From NCBI GenBank assembly GCA_902494605.1, contig CABUUG010000043.1:1-12341 (forward strand): DNA of 12,341 bases. Reading direction: 5' to 3'. A program made the translations under genes and the position numbers. Shown piece after piece: positions 1 through 6,816 of the stretch. This DNA is from an uncultured Collinsella sp. GTDB taxonomy: Bacteria > Actinomycetota > Coriobacteriia > Coriobacteriales > Coriobacteriaceae. Within the stretch, counting starts at the first letter, position 1. The number at the start of each line of letters is the position of its first letter. The notes under the pieces were generated by a model. It made no database searches. It was not told where the DNA came from and was given only the letters and a program-made list of their open reading frames with translations.

Positions 1-775
1 CCATCGCGGCACGGAAACGCACGTATGGTTGAGGCAAACTGGCGCCGGCCATCACCAATACGACGGTTTTGTCTATGGGGAGATTGAACTTGCTGAGCTC
101 ATCCTCGCGTTTGTAATCGGTATCAAAACCGGCTCGGATGGGGATGCCCGTTATGCGGATCTTTGACTCGGGAACTTTGCGCGGGCGCAGCGTTTCGGCC
201 ATAAACTCGTTGGCCACGCAGAACAGGTCGGTGTCCTTGTGGGGCCAAAAGCCTTCGACTTCATAGTCTGTTGGTACGCAGATGACCGGATAATCGATAC
301 CCGTAATTACGCGGGCGCCCACGGCAACATTGGCTGCTGTGATGTGCGTTGCGACCACGGCTATAGGCCTGCGGCGACGAATATATTCATTGAAGGCGGG
401 GAACATAATTCGCGACCATGCCGTGCCGCCACCCCAGAGAAGATGTCCCGTAAGCGTATATCGCCAGGTCAGGTCGTAAATGGGGCGTGTGGCTCCCGTA
501 AAAGAAGCCGCGGTCTTATTGCCGTCGAATTTAATACGTCCAAAATCAAGGATATCGAGCACTTCAATTTCAACATCCTCAGGGATTCCCTTGGTGCCGC
601 GGATAAGGTCAAATGCTTGTGCAATCGCGTTGGCGGCGGCTTTGTGGCCCGATCCAACCGATGCGTGCACAATGGTTACCAGGGATTTTTGTGCAGGTGA
701 AACGGTCATTTGCTCCGGTTGGGGAGTGGCTTGCATGGGCAGGGGAGCGCTATTGCCCGTCTGCGTTTGATCCAT
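1..775 (-). CDS. MGDG-synthase-type glycosyltransferase (3' end outside window)
   Basis: The first 258 codons are visible and the frame runs off the left edge. The protein resembles monogalactosyldiacylglycerol synthase / processive diacylglycerol glucosyltransferases (UgtP-like), which move a sugar from a UDP donor onto diacylglycerol at the inner face of the membrane. After a polar Gln/Pro-rich head of about 30 residues comes a beta strand and the glycine-rich HASVGSGHKAAANAI motif (about residues 37-51), typical of the N-terminal MGDG_synth domain. The segments VVATHITAANVAVGAR and VICVPTDYEVEGFW follow in the expected order. A second nucleotide-sugar domain begins near GIPIRAGFD and is cut off. 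The ATG at 775 has a GGGGAG ribosome site about 6 bases upstream; an in-frame ATG at 736 is less well placed. It diverges from trxB. Family is confident; acceptor and sugar cannot be read from the sequence. Confidence 0.88.
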   Translation of the reverse strand, partial: MDQTQTGNSAPLPMQATPQPEQMTVSPAQKSLVTIVHASVGSGHKAAANAIAQAFDLIRGTKGIPEDVEIEVLDILDFGRIKFDGNKTAASFTGATRPIYDLTWRYTLTGHLLWGGGTAWSRIMFPAFNEYIRRRRPIAVVATHITAANVAVGARVITGIDYPVICVPTDYEVEGFWPHKDTDLFCVANEFMAETLRPRKVPESKIRITGIPIRAGFDTDYKREDELSKFNLPIDKTVVLVMAGASLPQPYVRFRAAM

Positions 776-892
776 CGATAACTCCCCTTCAGCTTTGTTA
801 CGCGATTTAACATTGTAGTGCATGAGTGTCATGTTCACGTAAATTTGGGTATGAGCGCAAAGAACGTCAATGTATCGACGAGAGGATATTCC
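776..892. promoter_or_regulatory. Divergent intergenic region between glycosyltransferase and trxB
   Basis: This 117-base gap must carry the promoters of both flanking genes. I see no pair of hexamers close to consensus in either direction. On the minus strand a TACAAT lies at about 811-816, without a good -35. A small inverted repeat, CATGA-GTG-TCATG, lies at 821-833 between the two genes and could be an operator half-site pair. It is short enough to be chance. Confidence 0.3.
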
Positions 893-1831
893 ATGACTAC
901 CGATCAGCCGATTGATGTTGCGATTATCGGTGGAGGCCCCGCGGGCTATGCTGCCGCCATTTACACTGTGCGTGCCAACCTGACGACGACTGTGATTGAG
1001 CAGGGTATGTCGGGTGGACAGATCGCCACAACCAATGAGGTCGAGAACTATCCGGGCATTCCGCTCTTGAGTGGCGCCGAACTCGGTGAGCGTTTTCAGC
1101 AGCATGCAGAGGGCTTGGGAGCTCAGGTCGCATGGAGCATGGTTACGGGTATCGATTACGATGCCGATGCAGCGCTGTTTACGGTGCATCACGATATGGG
1201 TGATACGCTGGCCTCGAGCGTTATCGCTTGCATGGGTGCCACGCCGCGTCCGGCAGGTTTCGCTGGCGAGGATACCTATCGCGGTCGTGGCGTTTCGTAT
1301 TGCGCAACATGTGACGGCATGTTCTTCCGCGGCAAACAGGTCTTTGTAATCGGTGGTGGCAATTCGGCATGCGAAGAGGCACTGTTCCTGTCAGACATTG
1401 CCAGCAGTGTGACCATCGTGCTGCGCCGCGACCAGTTCCGTGCGCCTGATGGTGTTGTTCAGAAAGTACTCGAAAAGGACAATATTACAGTTAGGTACCA
1501 AACTAGTATTGTGGAGCTCTCGGGCGAAGCCATGCCAACGACGATCGCCTTTAAGGACAATTCATCCGGGGAAATTCATACCGAGTCATTTGAGCCCGGC
1601 TCTTTCGGCATCTTTGTCTATACCGGGACGCAACCCCATACCGAACTTGTCGAGCATCTAGTCGATCTGGCGCCTGATGGCGGCATTCTGACTGATGAAT
1701 CCATGGCGACCCGCACGCCAGGTCTATTTGCCGCTGGCGATATCCGTTCCAAGCGCTTACGTCAGGTTGTGACCGCGGTTTCTGACGGAGCCATAGCGGC
1801 AACCAGCGCATACGCATTTCTCCGTAGATAA
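893..1831 (+). CDS. trxB: Thioredoxin-disulfide reductase
   Basis: This FAD flavoprotein uses NADPH to reduce oxidised thioredoxin in the cytoplasm. The 312-residue length is normal for the family. The FAD-binding GGGPAG lies at residues 13-18, the GQIATTNEVENYPG segment at about 42-55, and the redox-active Cys pair CATC at 137-140 followed by DG. The NADPH-binding GGGNSA is at about 154-159, and LRRDQFR matches the NADPH-specifying RR-x3-R motif, with Leu where the usual His stands. The C-terminal FAD motif FAAGDIRSKRLRQV is intact. The frame is open back to 818, but the ATG at 893 has an AGAGGA ribosome site at the right distance and begins the protein where homologues begin. The gene stands alone, diverges from the glycosyltransferase and is followed by a terminator. 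No thioredoxin gene is in the window. Confidence 0.95.
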   Translation: MTTDQPIDVAIIGGGPAGYAAAIYTVRANLTTTVIEQGMSGGQIATTNEVENYPGIPLLSGAELGERFQQHAEGLGAQVAWSMVTGIDYDADAALFTVHHDMGDTLASSVIACMGATPRPAGFAGEDTYRGRGVSYCATCDGMFFRGKQVFVIGGGNSACEEALFLSDIASSVTIVLRRDQFRAPDGVVQKVLEKDNITVRYQTSIVELSGEAMPTTIAFKDNSSGEIHTESFEPGSFGIFVYTGTQPHTELVEHLVDLAPDGGILTDESMATRTPGLFAAGDIRSKRLRQVVTAVSDGAIAATSAYAFLRR

Positions 1832-1877
1832 GTACGATAATATATCTTATGTAAGGTTGCTATCTTTAAAACAAAGT

Positions 1878-1920
1878 GGTTGGACGGTGCATCAATGTGC
1901 TGTCCAGCCTCTTTTACTTT
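1878..1920 (+). terminator. Intrinsic terminator after trxB
   Basis: GGTTGGAC (1878-1885) pairs with GTCCAGCC (1902-1909), eight pairs with one G-T wobble, followed by TCTTTTACTTT. It lies 47 bases after the trxB stop and separates trxB from the DUF1836 gene. Confidence 0.75.
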
Positions 1921-1923
1921 CCT

Positions 1924-1962
1924 GCTATATAGTATGCAAAACTAGATAACCTAGAATACAAT
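1924..1962 (+). promoter_or_regulatory. Promoter and putative operator of the DUF1836 gene
   Basis: A TACAAT -10 hexamer lies at 1957-1962, 24 bases before the start codon. Where the -35 should be there is no TTGACA-like sequence. Instead a 25-base element (1924-1948) is present, core TAGTATGCAAAACTAGATA, containing an imperfect inverted repeat TATATAGT...ACTAGATA. The same element with two changes recurs upstream of the convergent degV gene (3598-3622). A site overlapping the -35 would fit autorepression. The shared sequence is seen directly; the regulatory role is inferred. Confidence 0.5.
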
Positions 1963-1986
1963 ATAGCTAATGAACGGAGGATTCTT

Positions 1987-2598
1987 ATGAACCACGCCAA
2001 ACGCGTTATCCCGATGTCCGATTCGTCGGTCAGCATTAAGCCTGAGGATATTCAGCCCACTGTGCTGCCCGATGCATTTATTCAGTCCGATATCGTGCGC
2101 AAACTCAATACGTTGAGTCTGCCGCGCTATGACCAGTTGCCCAATGTGACACTCTACCGCGACCAGGTTATTGAGTATGTTGCGCTTTGGATGGAGCCGC
2201 TGTCCATTTGCGTTGAGCAGCCTATCATTACGCCATCGATGATCAATAACTACGTAAAGGTCGGCCTAGTGCCTGCTCCGGTCAAAAAGCAATATGGCCG
2301 CGAGCAGATTGCCCGCCTGATCGCTATCTGCATCTTTAAGCAGGTGCTACCTATTGCTGCGGTGCAGGCACTCTTTAACATTCAGCGTTTGAGCTACGAT
2401 GCCCCGACGGCCTTTGATTATGTGGTCGATCAGCTCGAGGCATCGATTCGTGCGGCGTTTTCCGTCGAGCAGACTCCCGTGCCCGATACGGCGCATCAGG
2501 TAACGCGTGAGTCGCTGCTTGTGCGTAGCGCGGTATCGTCCTTCGTTTCGAAGGCTTACTTGATGAGCTATCTCAAGTTCAACGGGTTTAATAGCTAG
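1987..2598 (+). CDS. DUF1836 family protein, MerR-like putative DNA-binding regulator
   Basis: The 203-residue protein matches the DUF1836 family. After a variable N-terminus come LPRYDQLPNVTLYRDQVIEY (about 46-65) and the hallmark ITPSMINNYVKVGLVPAPVKK (about 81-101), then YGREQIARLIAICIFKQVLPIAAVQALF. The NNYVKxGLVPxP...YxREQIARL pattern resembles the helix-turn-helix and wing of MerR proteins, so DNA binding is likely. The family includes Bacillus subtilis YkrK, reported as a repressor of htpX. The ATG at 1987 has CGGAGG six bases upstream; an internal Met at residue 10 is less well supported. The gene is monocistronic, has a possible operator in its own promoter, and converges with degV, whose promoter region carries the same element. 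DegV is therefore its most likely target. Confidence 0.85.
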   Translation: MNHAKRVIPMSDSSVSIKPEDIQPTVLPDAFIQSDIVRKLNTLSLPRYDQLPNVTLYRDQVIEYVALWMEPLSICVEQPIITPSMINNYVKVGLVPAPVKKQYGREQIARLIAICIFKQVLPIAAVQALFNIQRLSYDAPTAFDYVVDQLEASIRAAFSVEQTPVPDTAHQVTRESLLVRSAVSSFVSKAYLMSYLKFNGFNS

Positions 2599-2610
2599 CC
2601 GACGTATAAA

Positions 2611-2657
2611 ACGGGCGGGACAAAGAGCCATCTGTCGCTTTGTCCCGCCCGTATTTT
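2611..2657. terminator. Bidirectional terminator between the DUF1836 gene and degV
   Basis: A perfect 15-bp stem, ACGGGCGGGACAAAG (2611-2625) with CTTTGTCCCGCCCGT (2638-2652), has a 12-base loop. ATTTTT follows on the plus strand, and on the minus strand the hairpin runs into TTTTATAC. It can stop transcription from both convergent genes. Confidence 0.93.
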
Positions 2658-2671
2658 TGCTTGGTTGGACT

Positions 2672-3538
2672 TTATTTGCCCGAAGCTACGCCCATGCCGT
2701 AGCCGATGATGAGGCCGTGCATCTCGGCGTAATAGGAATCCAGGCCGTTGCAGGGCATGATGATGGTCTTGGAGCCGGGCCAATGCTCGACTATGCGGTC
2801 AGTGAGCGCCTGGGCTCCAGCTTCGTTCTCAACGTGATCTATGACGACCTCACCGCCCGTAAAGCCCTCGGCTTCCATAGTGTCGATGATCTTGTTGAGC
2901 ATCTTCTTTTCGCCACGCGTGTGCCCGACGAGTTCGATTTTACCGGCCTCACTCGCTGTGCCCAAAATGCGGATATTGAGCTTGTTGGCAATGACGCCGG
3001 CTGCCTTAGGGATACGTCCGGCTTTGGCGAGGTTTTCGTAATTGCACAAACTGAAGAGGATTTTGCTGTTCTGCTCAAGGCTATCGAAGTATGCGCAAGC
3101 GTCTTCGAATGAGACATTCGGATTGCTTGCAAGATAGCGGTCAAACAGCAAGAAAATGAGGTCCATTTTGCCGCCAGCTGCGCGTGAATTGACTAGATGA
3201 ATCTGTCGGTCCGGTTCCTCGGCAAGAACCATATCGCGAGCCGTGGCTGCCGCGTTGTAGCTTCCCGACACGCCCTCAGAGATCGGCATGCAGATGGTCT
3301 TGTCTGCCAATTTGAAGAGCTCGGCCCACTCCCCTACGCTGGGACAAGCGCTCGAAGATGCGTTCGTCTCCGCCTGAACAGCGCAGTTGAGCTCATGAAC
3401 ATCGAGTGAAAGGTCATCGACGAATTCACGCTCCCCCACTCGAATTTTGAGGGGCGCAAATGCAAAGGTGGTATGGGGCGCGGTCGGTTGCCAATCGCGG
3501 AGGTTACAGCTTGAATCGGAGATAAGTGCCCAGCTCAT
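2672..3538 (-). CDS. DegV family fatty-acid-binding protein
   Basis: DegV proteins are two-domain cytoplasmic proteins that bind one long-chain fatty acid. Some (FakB) present it to the kinase FakA for phospholipid synthesis. The 288-residue length is normal. The N-terminal MSWALISDSSCNL is the typical DegV opening with the conserved D-S-S. SSSACPSVGEWAELF is the usual T/S-S-x-P-S region, and PISEGVSGSYNAA supplies the Ser/Gly loop that grips the carboxylate. The C-terminal domain has IRILGTASEAGKIELVGHTRGEKKML, also typical. The ATG at 3538 has AAAGGA six bases upstream. The gene is monocistronic and shares a terminator with the DUF1836 gene. No fakA lies nearby, so a kinase partner would be elsewhere. 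Which fatty acid it binds cannot be told. Confidence 0.9.
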   Translation of the reverse strand: MSWALISDSSCNLRDWQPTAPHTTFAFAPLKIRVGEREFVDDLSLDVHELNCAVQAETNASSSACPSVGEWAELFKLADKTICMPISEGVSGSYNAAATARDMVLAEEPDRQIHLVNSRAAGGKMDLIFLLFDRYLASNPNVSFEDACAYFDSLEQNSKILFSLCNYENLAKAGRIPKAAGVIANKLNIRILGTASEAGKIELVGHTRGEKKMLNKIIDTMEAEGFTGGEVVIDHVENEAGAQALTDRIVEHWPGSKTIIMPCNGLDSYYAEMHGLIIGYGMGVASGK

Positions 3539-3567
3539 AGAGGGTCCTTTCTAATTGTTCCCTAACA

Positions 3568-3628
3568 ATTATAGCCTTCTTGCAGACCGATTGGGCCGCT
3601 ATCTAGTATTCAAAACTAGATAGCGGCC
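3568..3628 (-). promoter_or_regulatory. degV promoter with upstream palindromic operator
   Basis: On the minus strand a perfect TATAAT lies at 3573-3568, about 30 bases before the start codon. No recognisable -35 sits 16-18 bases upstream. At 3594-3628 is a perfect 14-bp inverted repeat, GGCCGCTATCTAGT...ACTAGATAGCGGCC with a 7-base spacer, centred about 50 bases upstream of the expected start of transcription. Its right part (3598-3622) matches 23 of 25 bases of the element upstream of the DUF1836 gene. A good -10, a poor -35 and a palindrome near -50 are the layout of an activator-dependent promoter. That is inference; repression is also possible. Confidence 0.55.
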
Positions 3629-3640
3629 TGCACGAATGGC

Positions 3641-3679
3641 AAAAGAATGGACCCCATGACTCAAAGCCACGAGGTCCAT
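3641..3679 (-). terminator. Intrinsic terminator at the end of the pgsA-to-NlpC operon
   Basis: Read on the minus strand, ATGGACC (3679-3673) pairs with GGTCCAT and the stem continues inward through TCGTGGC/GTCATGG with three wobble pairs, giving about 14 pairs around a TTTGA loop. TCTTTT follows. It lies 24 bases past the stop codon of the NlpC/P60 gene. Confidence 0.85.
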
Positions 3680-3702
3680 ATCCGTTTGCTTTATCTGAAT
3701 AC

Positions 3703-4830
3703 TTAGTAGCGAACGAAGATATAGTTGTTGTTCATGCCGGCGGCAACGGAGCTGATGATAACACCCGTGTTGTAGTCGGAAGCATGAATCATCTGACCAC
3801 CACCGATGTAAATGCCGGTGTGGTACGAGTTGACTACAACGTCACCGGGCTGCGGATCGGACACACGCGTCCAGCCCATAAAGGTGCCCGTGGTGCCCAG
3901 GCGGCAATAGCGACCAGTAAGGCAATAGCTTACAAAACCAGAGCAGTCGAAGCTGTTCGGGCCAATTCCGCCCCAGGAATAGGCGCAACCAAGCTTGCTG
4001 TATGCACGCGAGACAATAGAACCGCCATCGACGGACTGGCTCGGAGCAGAAGGCGTCGGAGCCGGAGCAGGCGTGGAGGGCTGCGGTGTCGGAGCAGGTG
4101 CCGGCGTAGGAGCCGGAGTGTTGCCGCCCTGGTTGTTGTTATTGCTGGTCTGGCCACCGTTGTTGGTGTTCTCGGTCGTACCGGCAGTCTCGTTGCTCAC
4201 CGTGGCCTTCTCGGCGGTGCTGGCGTTGATGCCGGCCTGCAGCGCGGCGTTGGCCTCGGCCTCGGAGGCAAGCTCGGCCTGCAGCTGCGAATCCAGGGAG
4301 TTTACGACGTTCTGGGCTTCAGCCTGCTGGGCGTTAAGCTCGTCGACCTTCTTTTGCGTGGCGGCGACGTTCTTTTCCTGCTCGGACTGCTTATTGGTGA
4401 GCTGCTGCTTAAGCTCCTTGACCTCTTGAATGGTCTGAGCTTGCTTATCGGAAACTTTGCCGTAGTAGAACAGACGGTTGAGCATATCGCTCAGGTCATC
4501 GACACCCGTCAGAACCTGAAGTAAGCTCAGGCCGCCGGTCTTATACTCGCCGGCGACATAGGTCGAGAGCTTAGCCTGACCATCGGCGATCTCCTGCTGC
4601 TTTTGCGTGATCTCGCCGGCAGTCTGATCGAGCGCCTGTGTCTGCGTGGCGAGCTCATCGTAAATCTGCTGAGTTTGGGTACCGATCTGCTCGAGCTTCG
4701 TACGAGCAGCGGCAAGGTCGGATGCGGTATCGGCGTAGGCAGGAGCCGCGAGGCCCAAGCCCAAAACACAAGCGAGGGTTGCCGTAGCAGCGCAGCGTGC
4801 CATGTTTTTGTGCGTGTTTGCTGTGCGCAT
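3703..4830 (-). CDS. Secreted coiled-coil NlpC/P60 peptidoglycan hydrolase
   Basis: The protein of 375 residues is predicted to be exported and to cut peptide bonds in peptidoglycan. Residues 1-33 form a signal peptide ending AYA, cleaved before Asp34. Residues about 34-205 are rich in Gln, Glu, Lys and Ala with heptad-like spacing and no Cys, as in the coiled-coil regulatory domain of PcsB/RipA/CwlO-type hydrolases. A low-complexity linker follows: Asn/Gly/Thr-rich, then Pro/Ala/Thr-rich (about 215-265). The C-terminal NlpC/P60 domain has DCSGF with catalytic Cys296, His337 in the YHTGIYIGGG segment and His349 in MIHA, so the triad is complete. The ATG at 4830 has GGAAAGGAAG close upstream; ATG at 4803 is an alternative. 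It is the last operon gene, 32 bases after apt. It resembles RipA/RipC of other actinobacteria in domain order; the exact substrate is not readable. Confidence 0.93.
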   Translation of the reverse strand: MRTANTHKNMARCAATATLACVLGLGLAAPAYADTASDLAAARTKLEQIGTQTQQIYDELATQTQALDQTAGEITQKQQEIADGQAKLSTYVAGEYKTGGLSLLQVLTGVDDLSDMLNRLFYYGKVSDKQAQTIQEVKELKQQLTNKQSEQEKNVAATQKKVDELNAQQAEAQNVVNSLDSQLQAELASEAEANAALQAGINASTAEKATVSNETAGTTENTNNGGQTSNNNNQGGNTPAPTPAPAPTPQPSTPAPAPTPSAPSQSVDGGSIVSRAYSKLGCAYSWGGIGPNSFDCSGFVSYCLTGRYCRLGTTGTFMGWTRVSDPQPGDVVVNSYHTGIYIGGGQMIHASDYNTGVIISSVAAGMNNNYIFVRY

Positions 4831-4862
4831 GTAGCTTCCTTTCCAGTAACTAAGGGTAACGG

Positions 4863-5393
4863 CTAGTCCACCGTCACCAGGCTAAAGAGCTCCACATCGT
4901 CATCAGACGGCGTGAGCTTCTCGCGCGGGTTGAGAAACGCAAGCTCGAGGATACAACCGTAACCGACAAGCTTTGCGCCCATATCTTGCACCAGTTTACC
5001 TGTTGCCTCGACGGTTCCGCCCGTCGCGACCAAGTCGTCCAGAATCAACACGGTATCTTTAGAGCTGATAGCGTCGGCATGGATCTCAATGGAATCCGTT
5101 CCGTACTCGAGCTCATAGCTCTGGCTCACAGTCTCGCGCGGTAGCTTGCCCGGTTTACGTGCGGGAACAAAGCCGGCGCCAAGGGCTACAGCCACCGGTA
5201 CGCCAACCATAAAGCCGCGAGCCTCGGGACCCACGACCTTGGTGATTCCCATGCCGGCAAAGTGCTCGGCGAGGGCATCGGTCATGGCTTTGAGCGCCTT
5301 GGGATTGCCAAAGAGCGGCGTGATGTCTTTAAAGATGACTCCGGGCTCGGGATAGTCGGGGATGTCGACGATTTGAGATTCGAAGTCGTACAT
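4863..5393 (-). CDS. apt: Adenine phosphoribosyltransferase
   Basis: The enzyme makes AMP from adenine and PRPP in purine salvage, in the cytoplasm. The 176-residue length is standard. Family marks in order are IPDYPEPGVIFKDITPLF (11-28), GPEARGF (55-61), the PARKPGKLPRET flap (77-88), and the PRPP-binding VLILDDLVATGGT (115-127). The frame is open upstream to 5477, but that extension would overlap the 3' end of the preceding gene. The ATG at 5393 has GAAAGG at a good distance and starts exactly where Apt proteins start. It lies 40 bases after the MerR gene and 32 before the hydrolase gene, so it is probably cotranscribed with both. In many bacteria apt sits next to relA; that is not so here. 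Confidence 0.96.
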   Translation of the reverse strand: MYDFESQIVDIPDYPEPGVIFKDITPLFGNPKALKAMTDALAEHFAGMGITKVVGPEARGFMVGVPVAVALGAGFVPARKPGKLPRETVSQSYELEYGTDSIEIHADAISSKDTVLILDDLVATGGTVEATGKLVQDMGAKLVGYGCILELAFLNPREKLTPSDDDVELFSLVTVD

Positions 5394-5433
5394 TGCATGA
5401 CCTTTCAATGGGTTGCCGAAATTACAGCAGCTG

Positions 5434-6312
5434 TTATTTGCCCGCGGTGGCGGTGCCGGATTGCGAAGGGGCGACAACCTTGAGCGGCTTTACGAGAGAA
5501 TCCTCGTGTGGAGCCGGCGCAGCTATCTCTTCGTTTTTGGCCTTGGTGGACTCGGAACGAGTGATTTCCTCATCGAGTGCATCGATGTCGGCGTCCTCGA
5601 CCACGGCGGTGAGCGACTCAAAAACGCGGTTCTTGAGCAGTGCAGTGTGCACACCTTCCGTTAGGTCGTGAAGCTTCTTAAACGCACGTTCGAGCTTGGC
5701 GTCGCGCTCGTCATCGGAGGTATCCATTCCGAGCATGCTCACGAGCACCTGCTCAAACATGGAGGACTCGCGGTTGGCGGAAGACACGTACTGACGCAGG
5801 TTGCGCGGCTCGATATGGAAGCGTGACAGCTCGGAGCAGTAGCGGATGATCGGAAAATCGCGACCATCGACGAGCTCACGATTCTGCGGACTCTTGATGA
5901 TGCGAATGAGGTCGTTCTCGGCGAGCGAGCGGATAAACGAAATCTCGACGCCCAGCATATCGGGAATGGTCTCGATGGGATGCAGCTTTTGCTTAGTCTC
6001 CTTGGGCTCCGTCTTGAGCGGAACATCGGACAGCAAGCCCACCTCGTAGGCGAGCGTTGACAGGTCCGTGGCGTTTTCCAACCGCTGCTTAATCACGTTG
6101 AGCGGCATGTAGCGAGTCTTCTGCAAGTGCAGAATGACTTCCAAGCGATCAACGTCCTCCTTGGAGTACTGACGGTATCCCTTAGGCGTACGATGAGGGG
6201 TAATGAGCCCCTCATCCTCTAGAAATCTAATTTTTGAGTTCGAAAGATCGGGGTATGCGCCTCGAAGTAGGTTGACGACTTGGCCGATACTCAGATAGTT
6301 GCGTTCGGCCAT
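5434..6312 (-). CDS. MerR family transcriptional regulator, FtsR-like (Rv1828 type)
   Basis: The 292-residue protein has an N-terminal MerR winged helix: YLSIGQVVNLL, KIRFLEDEGLITPHRTPKGYRQYSKEDVDRLEVI, in roughly residues 6-60. A long helical region follows, then a tail (about 255-292) rich in Lys, Pro, Ala and Ser that looks disordered. It lacks the C-terminal metal-binding cysteines of classic MerR sensors. In actinobacteria, MerR proteins directly beside a GarA-like FHA gene form the Rv1828/FtsR group; FtsR of Corynebacterium activates ftsZ. The same adjacency is seen here, with only three bases between the FHA stop and this start. The ATG at 6312 has a weak GGTGAG site, consistent with translational coupling to the FHA gene. 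Orthology is inferred from context and domain, not computed. Confidence 0.82.
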   Translation of the reverse strand: MAERNYLSIGQVVNLLRGAYPDLSNSKIRFLEDEGLITPHRTPKGYRQYSKEDVDRLEVILHLQKTRYMPLNVIKQRLENATDLSTLAYEVGLLSDVPLKTEPKETKQKLHPIETIPDMLGVEISFIRSLAENDLIRIIKSPQNRELVDGRDFPIIRYCSELSRFHIEPRNLRQYVSSANRESSMFEQVLVSMLGMDTSDDERDAKLERAFKKLHDLTEGVHTALLKNRVFESLTAVVEDADIDALDEEITRSESTKAKNEEIAAPAPHEDSLVKPLKVVAPSQSGTATAGK

Positions 6313-6315
6313 GCC

Positions 6316-6750
6316 CTACTCACCGGTTTCGATGCGCTCCGGCGTGCTCTCGTGGTAGATGAGCGTAAACGTACCGATCTGGACGGAAGAACCGTCGTGC
6401 AGCGGGGCTGCATTGACGATGGCACCGTCGACCCAGGTGCCATTGAGCGAGCCCAAGTCCTCGATGCGAGCGCCGAGGCCCTCGCGAATAATGCGCGCAT
6501 GACTGCGCGAAACAGTCATGTCATTGAGGAAGATGCCGTTCGCGGGATCGCGGCCGATGGTGGTCACGTCGTCCTCGAGCTCAAAAGCGGCACCCGTCTG
6601 CGGACCCTTGACGATGGACAGAACGGGGGCGGTGATGCGCACGTTGGCCATGAGGTCGGGAACGGTGACATCGCTTGAAGGCACGCGGAATACGCAGGTA
6701 GCGTCAGCAGTCTTATCATTCTGAGGCATATTGTTAACCATGTTGTCCAT
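6316..6750 (-). CDS. GarA/OdhI-like FHA domain protein
   Basis: FHA domains bind phosphothreonine. GarA and OdhI of actinobacteria bind and inhibit enzymes around 2-oxoglutarate until their own N-terminal Thr is phosphorylated. This 144-residue protein has an N-terminal tail with TCVFR at 18-22, aligned with the TSVFR of GarA, then an FHA domain with G66-R67, S81-R-S-H84 and N103-G104, the phosphopeptide-binding residues. The start at 6750 is chosen because TAGGGG lies five bases upstream; the frame is open to a TTG at 6783, and later ATGs at 6741 and 6729 are possible. GarA has two adjacent threonines before SVFR; here they are Ala-Thr, so only one remains. It sits 66 bases after the phosphatidyltransferase gene and is coupled to the MerR gene. 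A TATGAT at about 6800-6805 could be an internal promoter. Confidence 0.87.
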   Translation of the reverse strand: MDNMVNNMPQNDKTADATCVFRVPSSDVTVPDLMANVRITAPVLSIVKGPQTGAAFELEDDVTTIGRDPANGIFLNDMTVSRSHARIIREGLGARIEDLGSLNGTWVDGAIVNAAPLHDGSSVQIGTFTLIYHESTPERIETGE

Positions 6751-6816
6751 GACAACCCCTAACTTATCGCGGACGTGCCGCAAATAATGAACCGTACGTA
6801 ATCATACCCCAACGAA

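Noticed and set aside
239..810. Several plus-strand frames at the left edge
   Set aside because: They lie opposite the glycosyltransferase, whose motifs and ribosome site are clear.
1499..1509. AAACTAGTATT in trxB as a third copy of the DUF1836/degV element
   Set aside because: Only a short piece matches, in another arrangement, inside a coding region. Chance is enough.
3784..4524. Plus-strand 246-codon frame opposite the NlpC/P60 gene
   Set aside because: Its Arg/Ser-rich and Leu/Gly-rich blocks are reverse complements of the Pro/Ala linker and coiled coil.
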